Below, one piece after another: positions 17,260 through 26,902 of a stretch of DNA of 64,000 nucleotides. Position numbers and translations under genes: made by a program. How positions within the stretch are numbered: position 1 is the stretch's first letter; each line of letters begins with the position of its first letter. The stretch is from Sanderia malayensis. Lineage: Eukaryota; Cnidaria; Scyphozoa; Semaeostomeae; Pelagiidae. Below the pieces are notes generated by a model, which ran no database searches, was not told the DNA's origin, and saw nothing but the letters and a program-made list of their open reading frames with translations. The stretch lies in assembly GCA_013076295.1 (NCBI GenBank), contig RQOL01000616.1:1922001-1986000 (forward strand). The letters run 5' to 3'.

Positions 17260-18001
17260 CTACTGATTTGTAATAATGATAATGAGTAGATGAAGAGAAT
17301 TTATAAAACCTATCGAATAAAGACAGTCTAATATCCATGCACTTGCGTTAAGAAATTTTTTAAAGCAATTCGTTGTACACATTCTCATGAGTTTTTTAAT
17401 CAGATTTTCAAAAAACTTGCAAGGCGAAATTTCCATTGTACGCGCACTGAATTTCATTTGTGATTTGTTTCCACGCCGGAATGCTATCGCAGTGAAAACC
17501 CCGAATGCTGCGACTATACTGCCATAACAAAGGAAGCGGGTAAATAGAAGCTGAACTATTTCATAGTACAGTGGGATATTTATCATCATCTCCTTACACT
17601 GTTGCAATGGAAAATAGGCTCTTGTTAAAAGACTTTTTACAGCTGCAATAACTTCGTCACGGATAGAAAAGCTGGGATGGCTCGTATGGAATGGAAGTTG
17701 CATTCCTTTGCCCCAGAAAGGACGCAGTAATTGATTGATTGACAGCTGTCAAGGCGTGTTGTGTTAAATACAATAGAAACTTTCATGTATTGAATTTCGA
17801 CGAATAAGAGAACAGGAGAGTGAAGGCAAAACCACGTGGTATAGCCACTGGCGTGGCATTCGGAGGGAGATTCGAACTTTCTTCTTTTCTTTGAAAGTCA
17901 AGTCATTCCAGGTGTAGGCCACACAGTCGTTTGATGATGAAAAACAGAATGGCCCATCGCAATGTATTTTTGGTTTATTTCCGAAGATGTTGGATGAAAA
18001 C
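17260..18001 (-). CDS. unrecognised gene fragment with hydrophobic C-terminal region
   Basis: Two minus-strand coding-like blocks. 17260-17703 is open for 147 codons and stays open upstream to a possible CAG acceptor at about 17755. It encodes FSIRDEVIAAVKSLL, an amphipathic stretch, then FLCYGSIVAAFGVFTAIAF followed by RRGNK (TM segment plus stop-transfer, or a buried helix), and ends in a second hydrophobic run IIIITNQ. The upstream block (about 17820-18001, acceptor TTGCAG) encodes a Cys-spaced segment, IHCDGPFC then SNDCVAYTW and KKKVRISLRM. Two weak readings compete. One is the C-terminal ectodomain and TM of an integrin-alpha-like protein. The other is a diverged Bcl-2 fold, since IVAAFGVF resembles BH1. 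The join between the blocks is not established. The stop is 138 bp from the tubulin stop, so the transcripts probably overlap at their 3' ends. Confidence 0.3.
17316..17321 (+). terminator. poly(A) signal AATAAA of alpha-tubulin
   Basis: First AATAAA downstream of the tubulin stop (195 bp). It lies inside the antisense ORF that ends at 17260. Confidence 0.6.
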
Positions 18002-18511
18002 CTGCAATAATTATGCATTTGGTATGTTTCAGCATTTTATTTTAATTACAAAATCTGTAAACTTTAACTTTAGAATTTCCAAACAAACTCGGCCGCAGAG
18101 GCGTTAGGCCCAGCTCAGCTTCGCAACTTTCGTTTAAGCCAGCGGTTCTTTCCAATGCATACCTAAGCGCTCCTAAAGTTCATTAGATATTCCTTCAGGA
18201 AATATCACGTATTAAATATACTTATTTTATTTTCTCAGGAAAAATAAGCAAGAAGTCATTCCCCGGTACATGATTTATCATTGCCTTGGATTGCAAGCAG
18301 ATTACAAAGCCGATATCTCATTAGATTCACAGGACTTTGCCCTACTTTCCAGAACCGATTGCCAGATACCATGATATACAGCTCAACATAACACCGCCGA
18401 CACGATATTGAATTAAATAGGTATTACTTTATTGACTGTTTTATGTAAAATTAAACGTGTAGCATGCATCAGGCAGATATTTCTAAGCAATGTTTCATGT
18501 TTAAGACTTAC
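18002..18511. other. non-coding flank of the satellite block
   Basis: No supported gene. Contains the CGGCCGCAGAGGCG G/C patch near 18093 and AT-rich sequence leading into the minisatellite. Confidence 0.4.
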
Positions 18512-21500
18512 ATGGCAGAATAGACGAGCATTAGATTGCAGAATAGATTAGCAAAGGATTGCAAAACAGATTACCGTTAGATTGCATAATAAAATAGGAT
18601 TAGATTTCAGAATGGATTAGGATTAGATTGCGGAATATATTAGCGTTATATTGCAGAATAGATCAGGGTCAGATTGAGGAGCGGATTAGGATTAGATTGC
18701 GGAATATATCAGCGTTATATTGCAGAATGGATCAGGGTTAGATTGAGGAGCGGATTAGGATTAGATTGCGGAATATATTAGCGTTATATTGCAGAATGGA
18801 CCAGGGTTAGATTGAGGAGCGGATTAGGATTAGATTGCGGAATATATTAGCGTTATATTGCAGAATGGATCAGGGTTAGATTGAGGAATGGATTAGGATT
18901 AGATTGCGGAACATATTAGCGTTATATTGCAGAATGGATCAGGGTTAGATTGAGGAATGGATTAGGATTAGATTGCGGAACATATTAGCGTTATATTGCA
19001 GTATGGATCAGGGTTAGATTGAGGAATGGATTAGGATTACATTGCGGAGGATATTAGCGTTATATTGCAGAATGGATCAGGGTTAGATTGAGGAATGGAT
19101 TAGGATGAGATTTCGGAACATATTAGCGTTATATTGCAGTATGGATCAGGGTTAGATTGAGGAATGGATTAGGATTAGATTGCAGAACAGAGTAGGATTA
19201 GATTGCAGAATGGATCAGGTTTAGATTGAGGAATGGATTAGGATTAGATTGCGGAACAGATTAGTATTATATTGCAGTATGGGTCAGGGTTAGATCGAGG
19301 AATGGATTAGGATTAGATTGCGGAACATATTAGCGTTATATTGCAGAATGGATCAGGGTTAGATTGAGGAATGGATTAGGATTAGATTGCGGAACATATT
19401 AGCGTTATATTGCAGTATGGATCAGGGTTAGATTGAGGAATGGATTAGGATTAGATTGCGGAGGATATTAGCGTTATATTGCAGAATGGATCAGGGTTAG
19501 ATTGAGGAATGGATTAGGATGAGATTTCGGAACATATTAGTATTATATTGCAGTATGGATCAGGGTTAGATCGAGGAATGGATCAGCATTAGCTTGCAGA
19601 ACAGAGTAGGATTAGATTGCAGAATGGATCAGGTTTAGATTGAGGAATGGATTAGCATTAGATTGCAGTATGGATCAGGGTTAGATTCAGGAGTGGATTA
19701 GGATTAGATTGCGGAACAGATTAGTATTATATTGCAGTATGGGTCAGGGTTAGATCGAGGAATGGATCAGGGTTAGATTGAGGAGTGGATTAGGATTAGA
19801 TTGCGGAGTGGATTAGCATTAGCTTGCAGTATGGATCAGGGTTAGATTGAGGAATGGATTAGGATTAGATTGCGGAGGATATTAGCGTTATATTGCAGAA
19901 TGGATCAGGGTTAGATCGAGGAATGGATCAGCATTAGCTTGCAGAACAGAGTAGGATTGAATTGCAGAATGGAGTAGGATTAGATTGCAGTATGGATCAG
20001 GGTTAGATTGAGGAGTGGATTAGGATTAGATTGCGGGGTGGATTGGCATTAGCTTGCAGTATGGATCAGGGTTAGATTGAGGAATGGATTAGGATTAGAT
20101 TGCGGAACATATTAGCGTTATATTGCAGAATGGATTAGGATTAGATTGCGGAGTGGATTAGCATTAGCTTGCAGAATAGAGTAGGATTAGATTGCAGAAT
20201 GGATCAGGGTTAGATTGAGGAATGGATTAGCATTAGATTGGAGTATGGATCAGGGTTAGATTCAGGAGTGGATTAGGATTAGATTGCGGAACATATTAGC
20301 GTTATATTGCAGTATGGATCAGGTTTAGATTGAGGAATGGATTAGGATTAGATTGCAGAACGGAGTAGGATTAGATTGCAGTATGGATCAGGGTTAGATT
20401 GCAGAATGGATCAGCATTAGCTTGCAGAACGGAGTAGGATTAGATTGCAGTATGGATCAGGGTTAGATTGAGGAGTGGATTAGGATTAGATTGCGGAACA
20501 TATTAGCGTTATATAGCAGAATGGATCAGGGTTAGATTGAGGAATGGATCAGCATTAGCTTGCAGAACAGAGTAGGATTGAATTGCAGAATGGATCAGGT
20601 TTAGATTGCAGAATGGATCAGCATTAGCTTGCAGAACGGAGTAGGATTAGATTGCAGTATGGATCAGGGTTAGATTGAGGAGTGGATTAGGATTAGATTG
20701 CGGAACATATTAGCGTTATATAGCAGAATGGATCAGGGTTAGATTGAGGAATGGATCAGCATTAGCTTGCAGAACAGAGTATATTAGCGTTATATTGCGG
20801 AATATATTAGCGTTATATTGCAGAATGGATCAGGGTTAGATTGAGGAATGGATTAGGATTAGCTTGCAGAACGGAGTAGGATTAAATTGCAGTATGGATC
20901 AGGGTTAGATTGCAGAATGGATCAGCATTAGCTTGCAGAACGGAGTAGGATTAGATTGCAGTATGGATCAGGGTTAGATTGCGGAATATATTAGCGTTAT
21001 ATTGCAGAATGGATCAGGGTTAGATTGAGGAATGGATCAGGGTTAGATTGAGGAGTGGATTAGGATTAGATTGCGGAATATATTAGCGTTATATTGCAGA
21101 ATGGATCAGGGTTAGATTGCAGTATGGATCAGGGTAAGATTGAGGAGTGGATTAGGATTAGATTGCGGAACATATTAGCGTTATATAGCAGAATGGATCA
21201 GGGTTAGATTGAGGAATGGATCAGCATTAGCTTGCAGAACAGAGTAGGATTGAATTGCAGAATGGATCAGGCTTAGATTGCAGAATGGATCAGCATTAGC
21301 TTGCAGAACGGAGTATATTAGCGTTATATTGCGGAATATATTAGCGTTATATTGCAGAATGGATCAGGGTTAGATTGAGGAGTGGATTAGGATTAGATTG
21401 CGGAGTGGATTAGCATTAGCTTACAGTATGGATCAGGGTTAGATTGAGGAATGGATTAGGATTAGCTTGCAGAACGGAGTAGGATTAAATTGCAGTATGG

Positions 21501-21972
21501 ATCAGGGTTAGATTGCAGAATGGATCAGCATTAGCTTGCAGAACGGAGTAGGATTAGATTGCAGTATGGATCAGGGTTAGATTGAGGAATGGATCAGGGT
21601 TAGATTGAGGAGTGGATTAGGATTAGATTGCGGAACATATTAGCGTTATATTGCAGAATGGATCAGGGTTAGATTGAGGAATGGATCAGCATTAGCTTGC
21701 AGAACAGAGTAGGATTGAATTGCAGAATGGATCAGGTTTAGATTGCAGAATGGATCAGCATTAGCTTGCAGAACGGAGTAGGATTAGATTGCAGTATGGA
21801 TCAGGGTTAGATTGCGGAATATATTAGCGTTATATTGCAGAATGGATCAGGGTTAGATTGAGGAGTGGATTAGGATTAGATTGCGGAGTGGATTAGCATT
21901 AGCTTGCAGTATGGATCAGGGTTAGATTGAGGAGTGGATTAGGATTAGATTGCGGAACATATTAGCGTTATA
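18512..21972. repeat. 23-bp minisatellite with 69-bp higher-order unit (left arm)
   Basis: About 150 tandem units of 23 bp. Three monomer classes begin ATTGCAGAATGG, ATTGAGGAATGG and ATTGCGGAACAT and end CAGGGTTAG, TAGGATTAG and TAGCGTTAT. Through much of 18650-19600 they alternate A-B-C, giving a 69-bp higher-order repeat. The right half is more scrambled and adds a fourth class with CAGCATTAG and GTAGGATTAG. The units carry telomere-like GGGTTAG/GGATTAG motifs. The array passes without spacer into the 210-bp satellite at about 21972. Confidence 0.95.
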
Positions 21973-22920
21973 GAGTCTAGTATAGTATAGAAGAGTAGTC
22001 TAGTATAGTTTATATATTTGTTTGTTATTTTCACAGAGAAGAAAGATGAGGAGGCAGTTAGAGTAAATCAGTTATAGGAGTCTAGTTTAGTATAGATTAG
22101 TCTAGTTTAGGAGAGTCTAGTATATTGTAGAAGAGTATAGTCTAGTATAGTATAGAAGAGTATAGTATAGTGTAGTGTAGAAGAATCTAGTATAGTATAG
22201 AAGAATAGTCTAGTATAGTTTATATATTTGTTTGTTATTTTCACAGAGAAGAAAGATGAGGAGGCAGTTAGAGTAAATCAGTTATAGGAGTCTAGTTTAG
22301 TATAGATTAGTCTAGTTTAGGAGAGTCTAGTATACTGTAGAAGAGTATAGTCTAGTATAGTATAGAAGAGTATAGTATAGTGTAGTGTAGAAGAATCTAG
22401 TATAGTATAGAAGAGTAGTCTAGTATAGTTTATATATTTGTTTGTTATTTTCACAGAGAATAAAGATGAGGAGGCAGTTAGAGTAAATCAGTTATAGGAG
22501 TCTAGTCTAGTATAGATTAGTCTAGTTTAGGAGAGTCTAGTATACTGTAGAAGAGTATAGTCTAGTATAGTATAGAAGAGTATAGTATAGTGTAATGTAG
22601 AAGAGTCTAGTATAGTATAGAAGAGTAGTCTAGTGTAGTTTATATATTTGTTTGTTATTTTCACAGAGAAGAAAGATGAGGAGGCAGTTAGAGTAAATCA
22701 GTTATAGGAGTCTAGTCTAGTATAGATTAGTCTAGTTTAGGAGAGTCTTGTATAGTGTAGAAGAGTATAGTCTAGTATTGTATAGAAGAGTACAGTATAG
22801 TGTAGAAAAGTATAGTGTAGTGTAGAAGAGTATAGTATAATATAGTATAGAAGAGTAGAGTATAGTGTAGAAGAGTATAGTCTAGTATAGTGTAGTATAG
22901 AAGAGTATAGTGTAGTAGAA
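21973..22920. repeat. 210-bp satellite, about four copies, grading into AGTATAG simple repeats
   Basis: The segment TATATATTTG, followed by TTTGTTATTTTCACAGAGAA, recurs at 22011, 22221, 22431 and 22641, an exact 210-bp period with few mismatches. Each unit contains a fixed block ending CACAGAGAAGAAAGATGAGG and a variable block of AGTCTAGTATAG-type pentamer/heptamer repeats. The last 180 bp is only the simple repeat part. Confidence 0.95.
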
Positions 22921-22939
22921 CAGGGGCTGGTGTATCCCA

Positions 22940-23003
22940 ATTCCCATGGGAATAACAATTTCTTTCATATTCCCATGGGAATACTTGATATTCCCATGGG
23001 AAT
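22940..23003. repeat. three identical ATTCCCATGGGAAT palindromes
   Basis: The 14-bp perfect palindrome occurs at 22940-22953, 22969-22982 and 22990-23003 within the centre of the satellite block. Spacers are 15 and 7 bp of AT-rich sequence. Confidence 0.95.
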
Positions 23004-23035
23004 ATAAATTAGTTGCCTGGTCCCCTCCTTTTAGT

Positions 23036-23070
23036 GGGGTAATGATAAGAGCTCCTCTTACCATTACCCC
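23036..23070. other. core hairpin, 16-bp stem with 3-nt loop
   Basis: GGGGTAATGATAAGAG (23036-23051) pairs with CTCTTACCATTACCCC (23055-23070) with one mismatch, loop CTC. It lies at the switch point between the plus- and minus-oriented satellite arms. Confidence 0.85.
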
Positions 23071-23275
23071 CAATATACTATACTACCTTACACTATACTA
23101 TTCTACACTATACTGGACTAAATATACTATACTATACTATACTAGACTATTCTACACTATACTGGACTAGATAGACTATACTATACATTGCTAGACCCCC
23201 TCCGCTTACTGCTGATAAACTGAACTGATGCAAAGGCCTGATCTTCTTTCTTCTTCTCTGTGAAAATAAAAAAAA
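23071..23275. repeat. inverted, diverged copy of the 210-bp satellite
   Basis: CTATACTATAC/CTACACTATACT simple repeats are the reverse complement of the left AGTATAG repeats. They are followed by CTAGACCCCCT and CTTCTTCTCTGTGAAAATAA, the reverse complement of the fixed block of the 210-bp unit with small indels. About one copy. Confidence 0.8.
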
Positions 23276-23436
23276 TATGGCAGGTTAAAACGACATACAA
23301 CAATGTCAATAAATAATTACCTATTCTATTGTAATGAATCTTATCCTACTTAATGTATCAGGAAAACTACAATATAATGGCTAAAATATCCCATAATTTA
23401 CCATCAAAATAAGCTGCAGAGTACGGCTATAATAAA

Positions 23437-24814
23437 CTATGGCTAAAATATCCTGCAACCTATAGCTAAAATATATAGCAAACTATGGCTAAGCTATCTT
23501 ACAATCTATAGCTAAAGCGAAAAGCAAACTATGCCTGAAATATCCTGCAACCTATAGCTAAAATATATAGCAAACTATGGCTAAAATATCTTACAATCTA
23601 TAGCTAAAGCAAAAAGCAAACTATGCCTGAAATATCCTGCAACCTATAGCTAAAATATATAGCAAACTATGGCTAGAATATCTTGCAATCTATAGCTAAA
23701 ACAAAAAGCAAACTATGCCTGAAATATCCTGCAACCTATAGCTAAAATATATAGCAAACTATGGCTAAAATATCTTACAATCTATAGCTAAAGCAAAAAG
23801 CAAACTATGCCTGAAATATCCTGCAACCAAAAGCTAAAATATATAGCAAACTATGGCTAGAATATCTTGCAATCTATAGCTAAAACAAAAAGCAAACTAT
23901 GCCTGAAATATCCTGCAACCTATAGCTAAAATATATAGCAAACTATGCCTAAAATATCTTACAATCTATAGCTAAAGCAAAAAGCAAACTATGCCTGAAA
24001 TATCCTGCAACCTATAGCTAAAATATATAGCAAACTATGGCTAGAATATCTTGCAATCTATAGCTAAAAGAAAAAGCAAACTATGCCTGAAATATCCTGC
24101 AACCTATAGCTAAAATATATAGCAAACTATGGCTAGAATATCTTGCAATCTATAGCTAAAGCAAAAAGCAAACTATGCCTGAAATATCCTGCAACCTATA
24201 GCTAAAACATATAGCAAACTATGGCTAGAATATCTTGCAATCTATAGCTAAAACAAAAAGCAAACTATGGCTGAAATATCCTGCAACCTATAGCTAAAAT
24301 AGATAGCAAACTGTGGCTAAAATATCTTGCAATCTATAGCTAAAACAAAAAGCAAACTATGGCTGAAATATCCTGCAACCTATAGCTAAAATAGATAGCA
24401 AACTGTGGCTAAAATATCTTGCAATCTATAGCTAAAACAAAAAGCAAACTATGCCTGAAATATCCTGCAACCTATAGCTAAAATATATAGCAAACTATGG
24501 CTAAAATATCTTACAATCTATAGCTAAAAGAAAAAGCAAACTATGCCCGAAATATCCTGCAACCTATAGCTAAAATAGATAGCAAACTATGGCTAAAATA
24601 TCTAGCAAACTATGGCTAAAATATCTTGCAATCTATAGCTAAAACAAAAAGCAAACTATGGCTGAAATATCCTGCAACCTATAGCTAAAACACATAGCAA
24701 ACTATGGCTAGAATATCTTGCAATCTATAGCTAAAACAAAAAGCAAACTATGGCTGAAATATCCTGCAACCTTTAGCTAAAATATATAGCTATAACTATG
24801 ACTAAAACTGCAAA
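23437..24814. repeat. 23-bp minisatellite with 92-bp higher-order unit (right arm)
   Basis: About 60 units of 23 bp in a regular four-monomer cycle. Monomers begin CTATAGCTAAAATATA, CTATGGCTAAAATATC, CTATAGCTAAAGCAAA and CTATGCCTGAAATATC, giving a 92-bp higher-order repeat of about 15 copies. The fourth monomer matches the reverse complement of a left-arm monomer at 16 of 23 positions by hand alignment, so the arms look like ancient inverted relatives. Confidence 0.95.
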
Positions 24815-24958
24815 TAATACAATATAATGGGCCAGCTAATTATATCATGAAAAAGAAAAGTATGTGCGACATGGCATCTTACGTTTTTTTTCCTTCGAGA
24901 GCTGTTTTCTTTCGGTAAGGTTGCAATCTCGGTTAACGACTTCAGATTTGTTTTTCAC

Positions 24959-25088
24959 CTTCTTGAATAATAGTTGCACAAGATTCATCTTATCATGAAA
25001 ATAGCTGGAGGACCAAACTGTAACTTCAAATTTCATATTTAACATCTGTTGAAATGAATCTGGTTTTGTCGGTACAGCACACTGGTCC
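24959..25088 (-). CDS. orphan coding-like exon
   Basis: A 130-nt minus-strand segment bounded by a TTTTCCAG acceptor and a GTGAAA donor, open in one frame for 43 codons: DQCAVPTKPDSFQQMLNMKF then EVTVWSSSYFHDKMNLVQLL. Composition looks protein-like rather than random. I do not recognise the family. It could be a further exon of the minus-strand gene at 17.3-18.0 kb, with the satellite block as an intron, or of another gene. Its phase (2 to 0) does not join directly to the block at 18001. Confidence 0.25.
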
Positions 25089-25129
25089 CTGGAAAATTCA
25101 AATGTTGAAATTATTACATTGGGAAAATG

Positions 25130-25501
25130 CCAGGGTGCATTCCATGTAAACTCCACGCCGAAGGTACGCCAAGGCAAGGCCAGGTGTACGCCAGGGTTTA
25201 TATGCAATTAAAAAACGAACAAAAACATTGCGCCAACCCCACCCCCATAATTACCAGTTATTTATGCATCTGCATAACAATGATGCAGAAATACGCACAC
25301 AAACCAAATGGTGATGGAACAAATCAACCAATGCTAACAGAATGGCAATCAATCACAAGTAATTAAAAGAATAATGTAATAAATTAAATTAAAATTGGTA
25401 TTCCACACGCCAGCAGATACTGATCTCACGCCAACGCCACGCCAAAGAACATTACTCCACGCCGAAGATCTTCGCGATTTACTACATGGAATGCACCTTG
25501 G
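25130..25501. mobile_element. 372-bp hAT-like MITE
   Basis: Terminal inverted repeats of 19 bp start CCA(G/A)GGTGCATTCCATG (one mismatch between ends). The element is flanked by an exact 8-bp target-site duplication GGAAAATG at 25122-25129 and 25502-25509. An 8-bp duplication points to the hAT superfamily. It has no transposase ORF and contains repeated ACGCC-rich motifs. Confidence 0.75.
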
Positions 25502-25509
25502 GGAAAATG

Positions 25510-26902
25510 AGAAAACTTCCTATGGCCTTAGGCCAGGCCACGGTTCGATTAAAAACTAATCAGTCTTGAAAGCTTGGAATTTGCAAAATTTTCAGGTTAT
25601 AATTGACATTTCAGGATTAAAATAGTAAGTATCTTTTTAAGCGCATATGAAAGTAGCTATTAAACTCTAAAACTTACCAATAAGCCTGAGAATTCAGTGA
25701 AGAAATTAGTTCATTTCAACGTCAGCCAGCTTCAACACACTGCAGGACAGGAAAGAATAAATTCTTGGTCAGCTGGCAGTTCACTGAGCAAGCGTGAAAA
25801 TTTCCCGCGTGTTATCCCCTTCCGTCATTGGTCCAATTTACAATACCTATTGTTCTGAGAACAATACCATATCGTTCAATAAAAGTTTCCCGATATGCTT
25901 TTCGCTTTGAAGACGCCAGTGAAACTTTCCGCAAAATATTTCATGCAAAATCATGAATCAACATCAGATATTATCATATCAACATAAAATTATTTCAAAT
26001 ACAGAAATATTGCTGTGATCACACCGAAGAAAACGGAATACATAAATCACGGTATGTTAGCTTTTTAAATATGAATCAAAATATCGAATTACAGAAATTT
26101 AACGCCCCACAAGGCCCTTCAAGATTGGCACAAAAATGGCTTACCATAAAAGCTGTATTAAACCCCCCGGAGATGCTTGCTTGGTTCTTAAAGTTCCAGA
26201 TGAGGGCTTATGAAAGACGGGGGATTAATAGAATTCTGAAGTAAAGTTCAGAAAAATGTTCGTGTAAAACAGTAGCAAAATAAACTCTGTGAGCTTTTTT
26301 GGGTTGATCAATCATAATTTCGTCATTGTTTGCAATATTGAAAAAAGAGCGACCAAATAGAGAGAGGGGGAGGCTGAATTCTTTGTTTCGAAAGGGAGGC
26401 TTATTAGAAAGGTAGGTTAATAGAGATGGGGGCTTAAGAGAGCTTTCATGGTATATCTTTACTTCCAGCAATATCTTTTGAATTAAATAAGATATGCTTG
26501 TTTGTGGAAGCACTTATATCTATTCAAGAGGACGCTACACTAGACTGATCGCATAAAGTTTGAATTAATAACTGCAGCTAGAGGCTCCTTGGGAATATAA
26601 AACCCCAAACGGTCGAAGTAAAAAAACAACTATACAAAAACTACTTCTACTAAAAATATAAACTCACTTAGTCTGTCCACAAAAACACATAGAAAATGGC
26701 AACACAGCATAAAACCAATTAAGATAAATACCCAATAATTTTGGCCAAATATCTTGCGACTTTTGGCAAGATCTTTGGAAAAAATAAACAATTGTAGAAA
26801 AAAGAATTTCCAGATATAAGCGGCCATATTACAATTAGCCTTATTTGAGATAAACTAAGTGTTGGTTCGTGATAGTCGATTGATGTGAAATTAAAAATTC
26901 CT
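25510..26902. other. FREM2-like gene 3' flank, no gene seen
   Basis: AT-rich sequence that should include the 3'UTR of the minus-strand FREM2-like gene. Short ORFs here have no recognisable content. G-rich CTTATTAG/GGGCTTAAG phrases at 26160-26440 may be an old transposon fragment. Confidence 0.4.

Noticed and set aside
18512..21972. CRISPR-like array
   Set aside because: Units are 23 bp head to tail with no unique spacers and the DNA is eukaryotic; this is a minisatellite.
22737..23170. ORFs of Tyr/Ser/Leu-rich low complexity
   Set aside because: They are translations of AGTATAG/CTATACT simple repeats.
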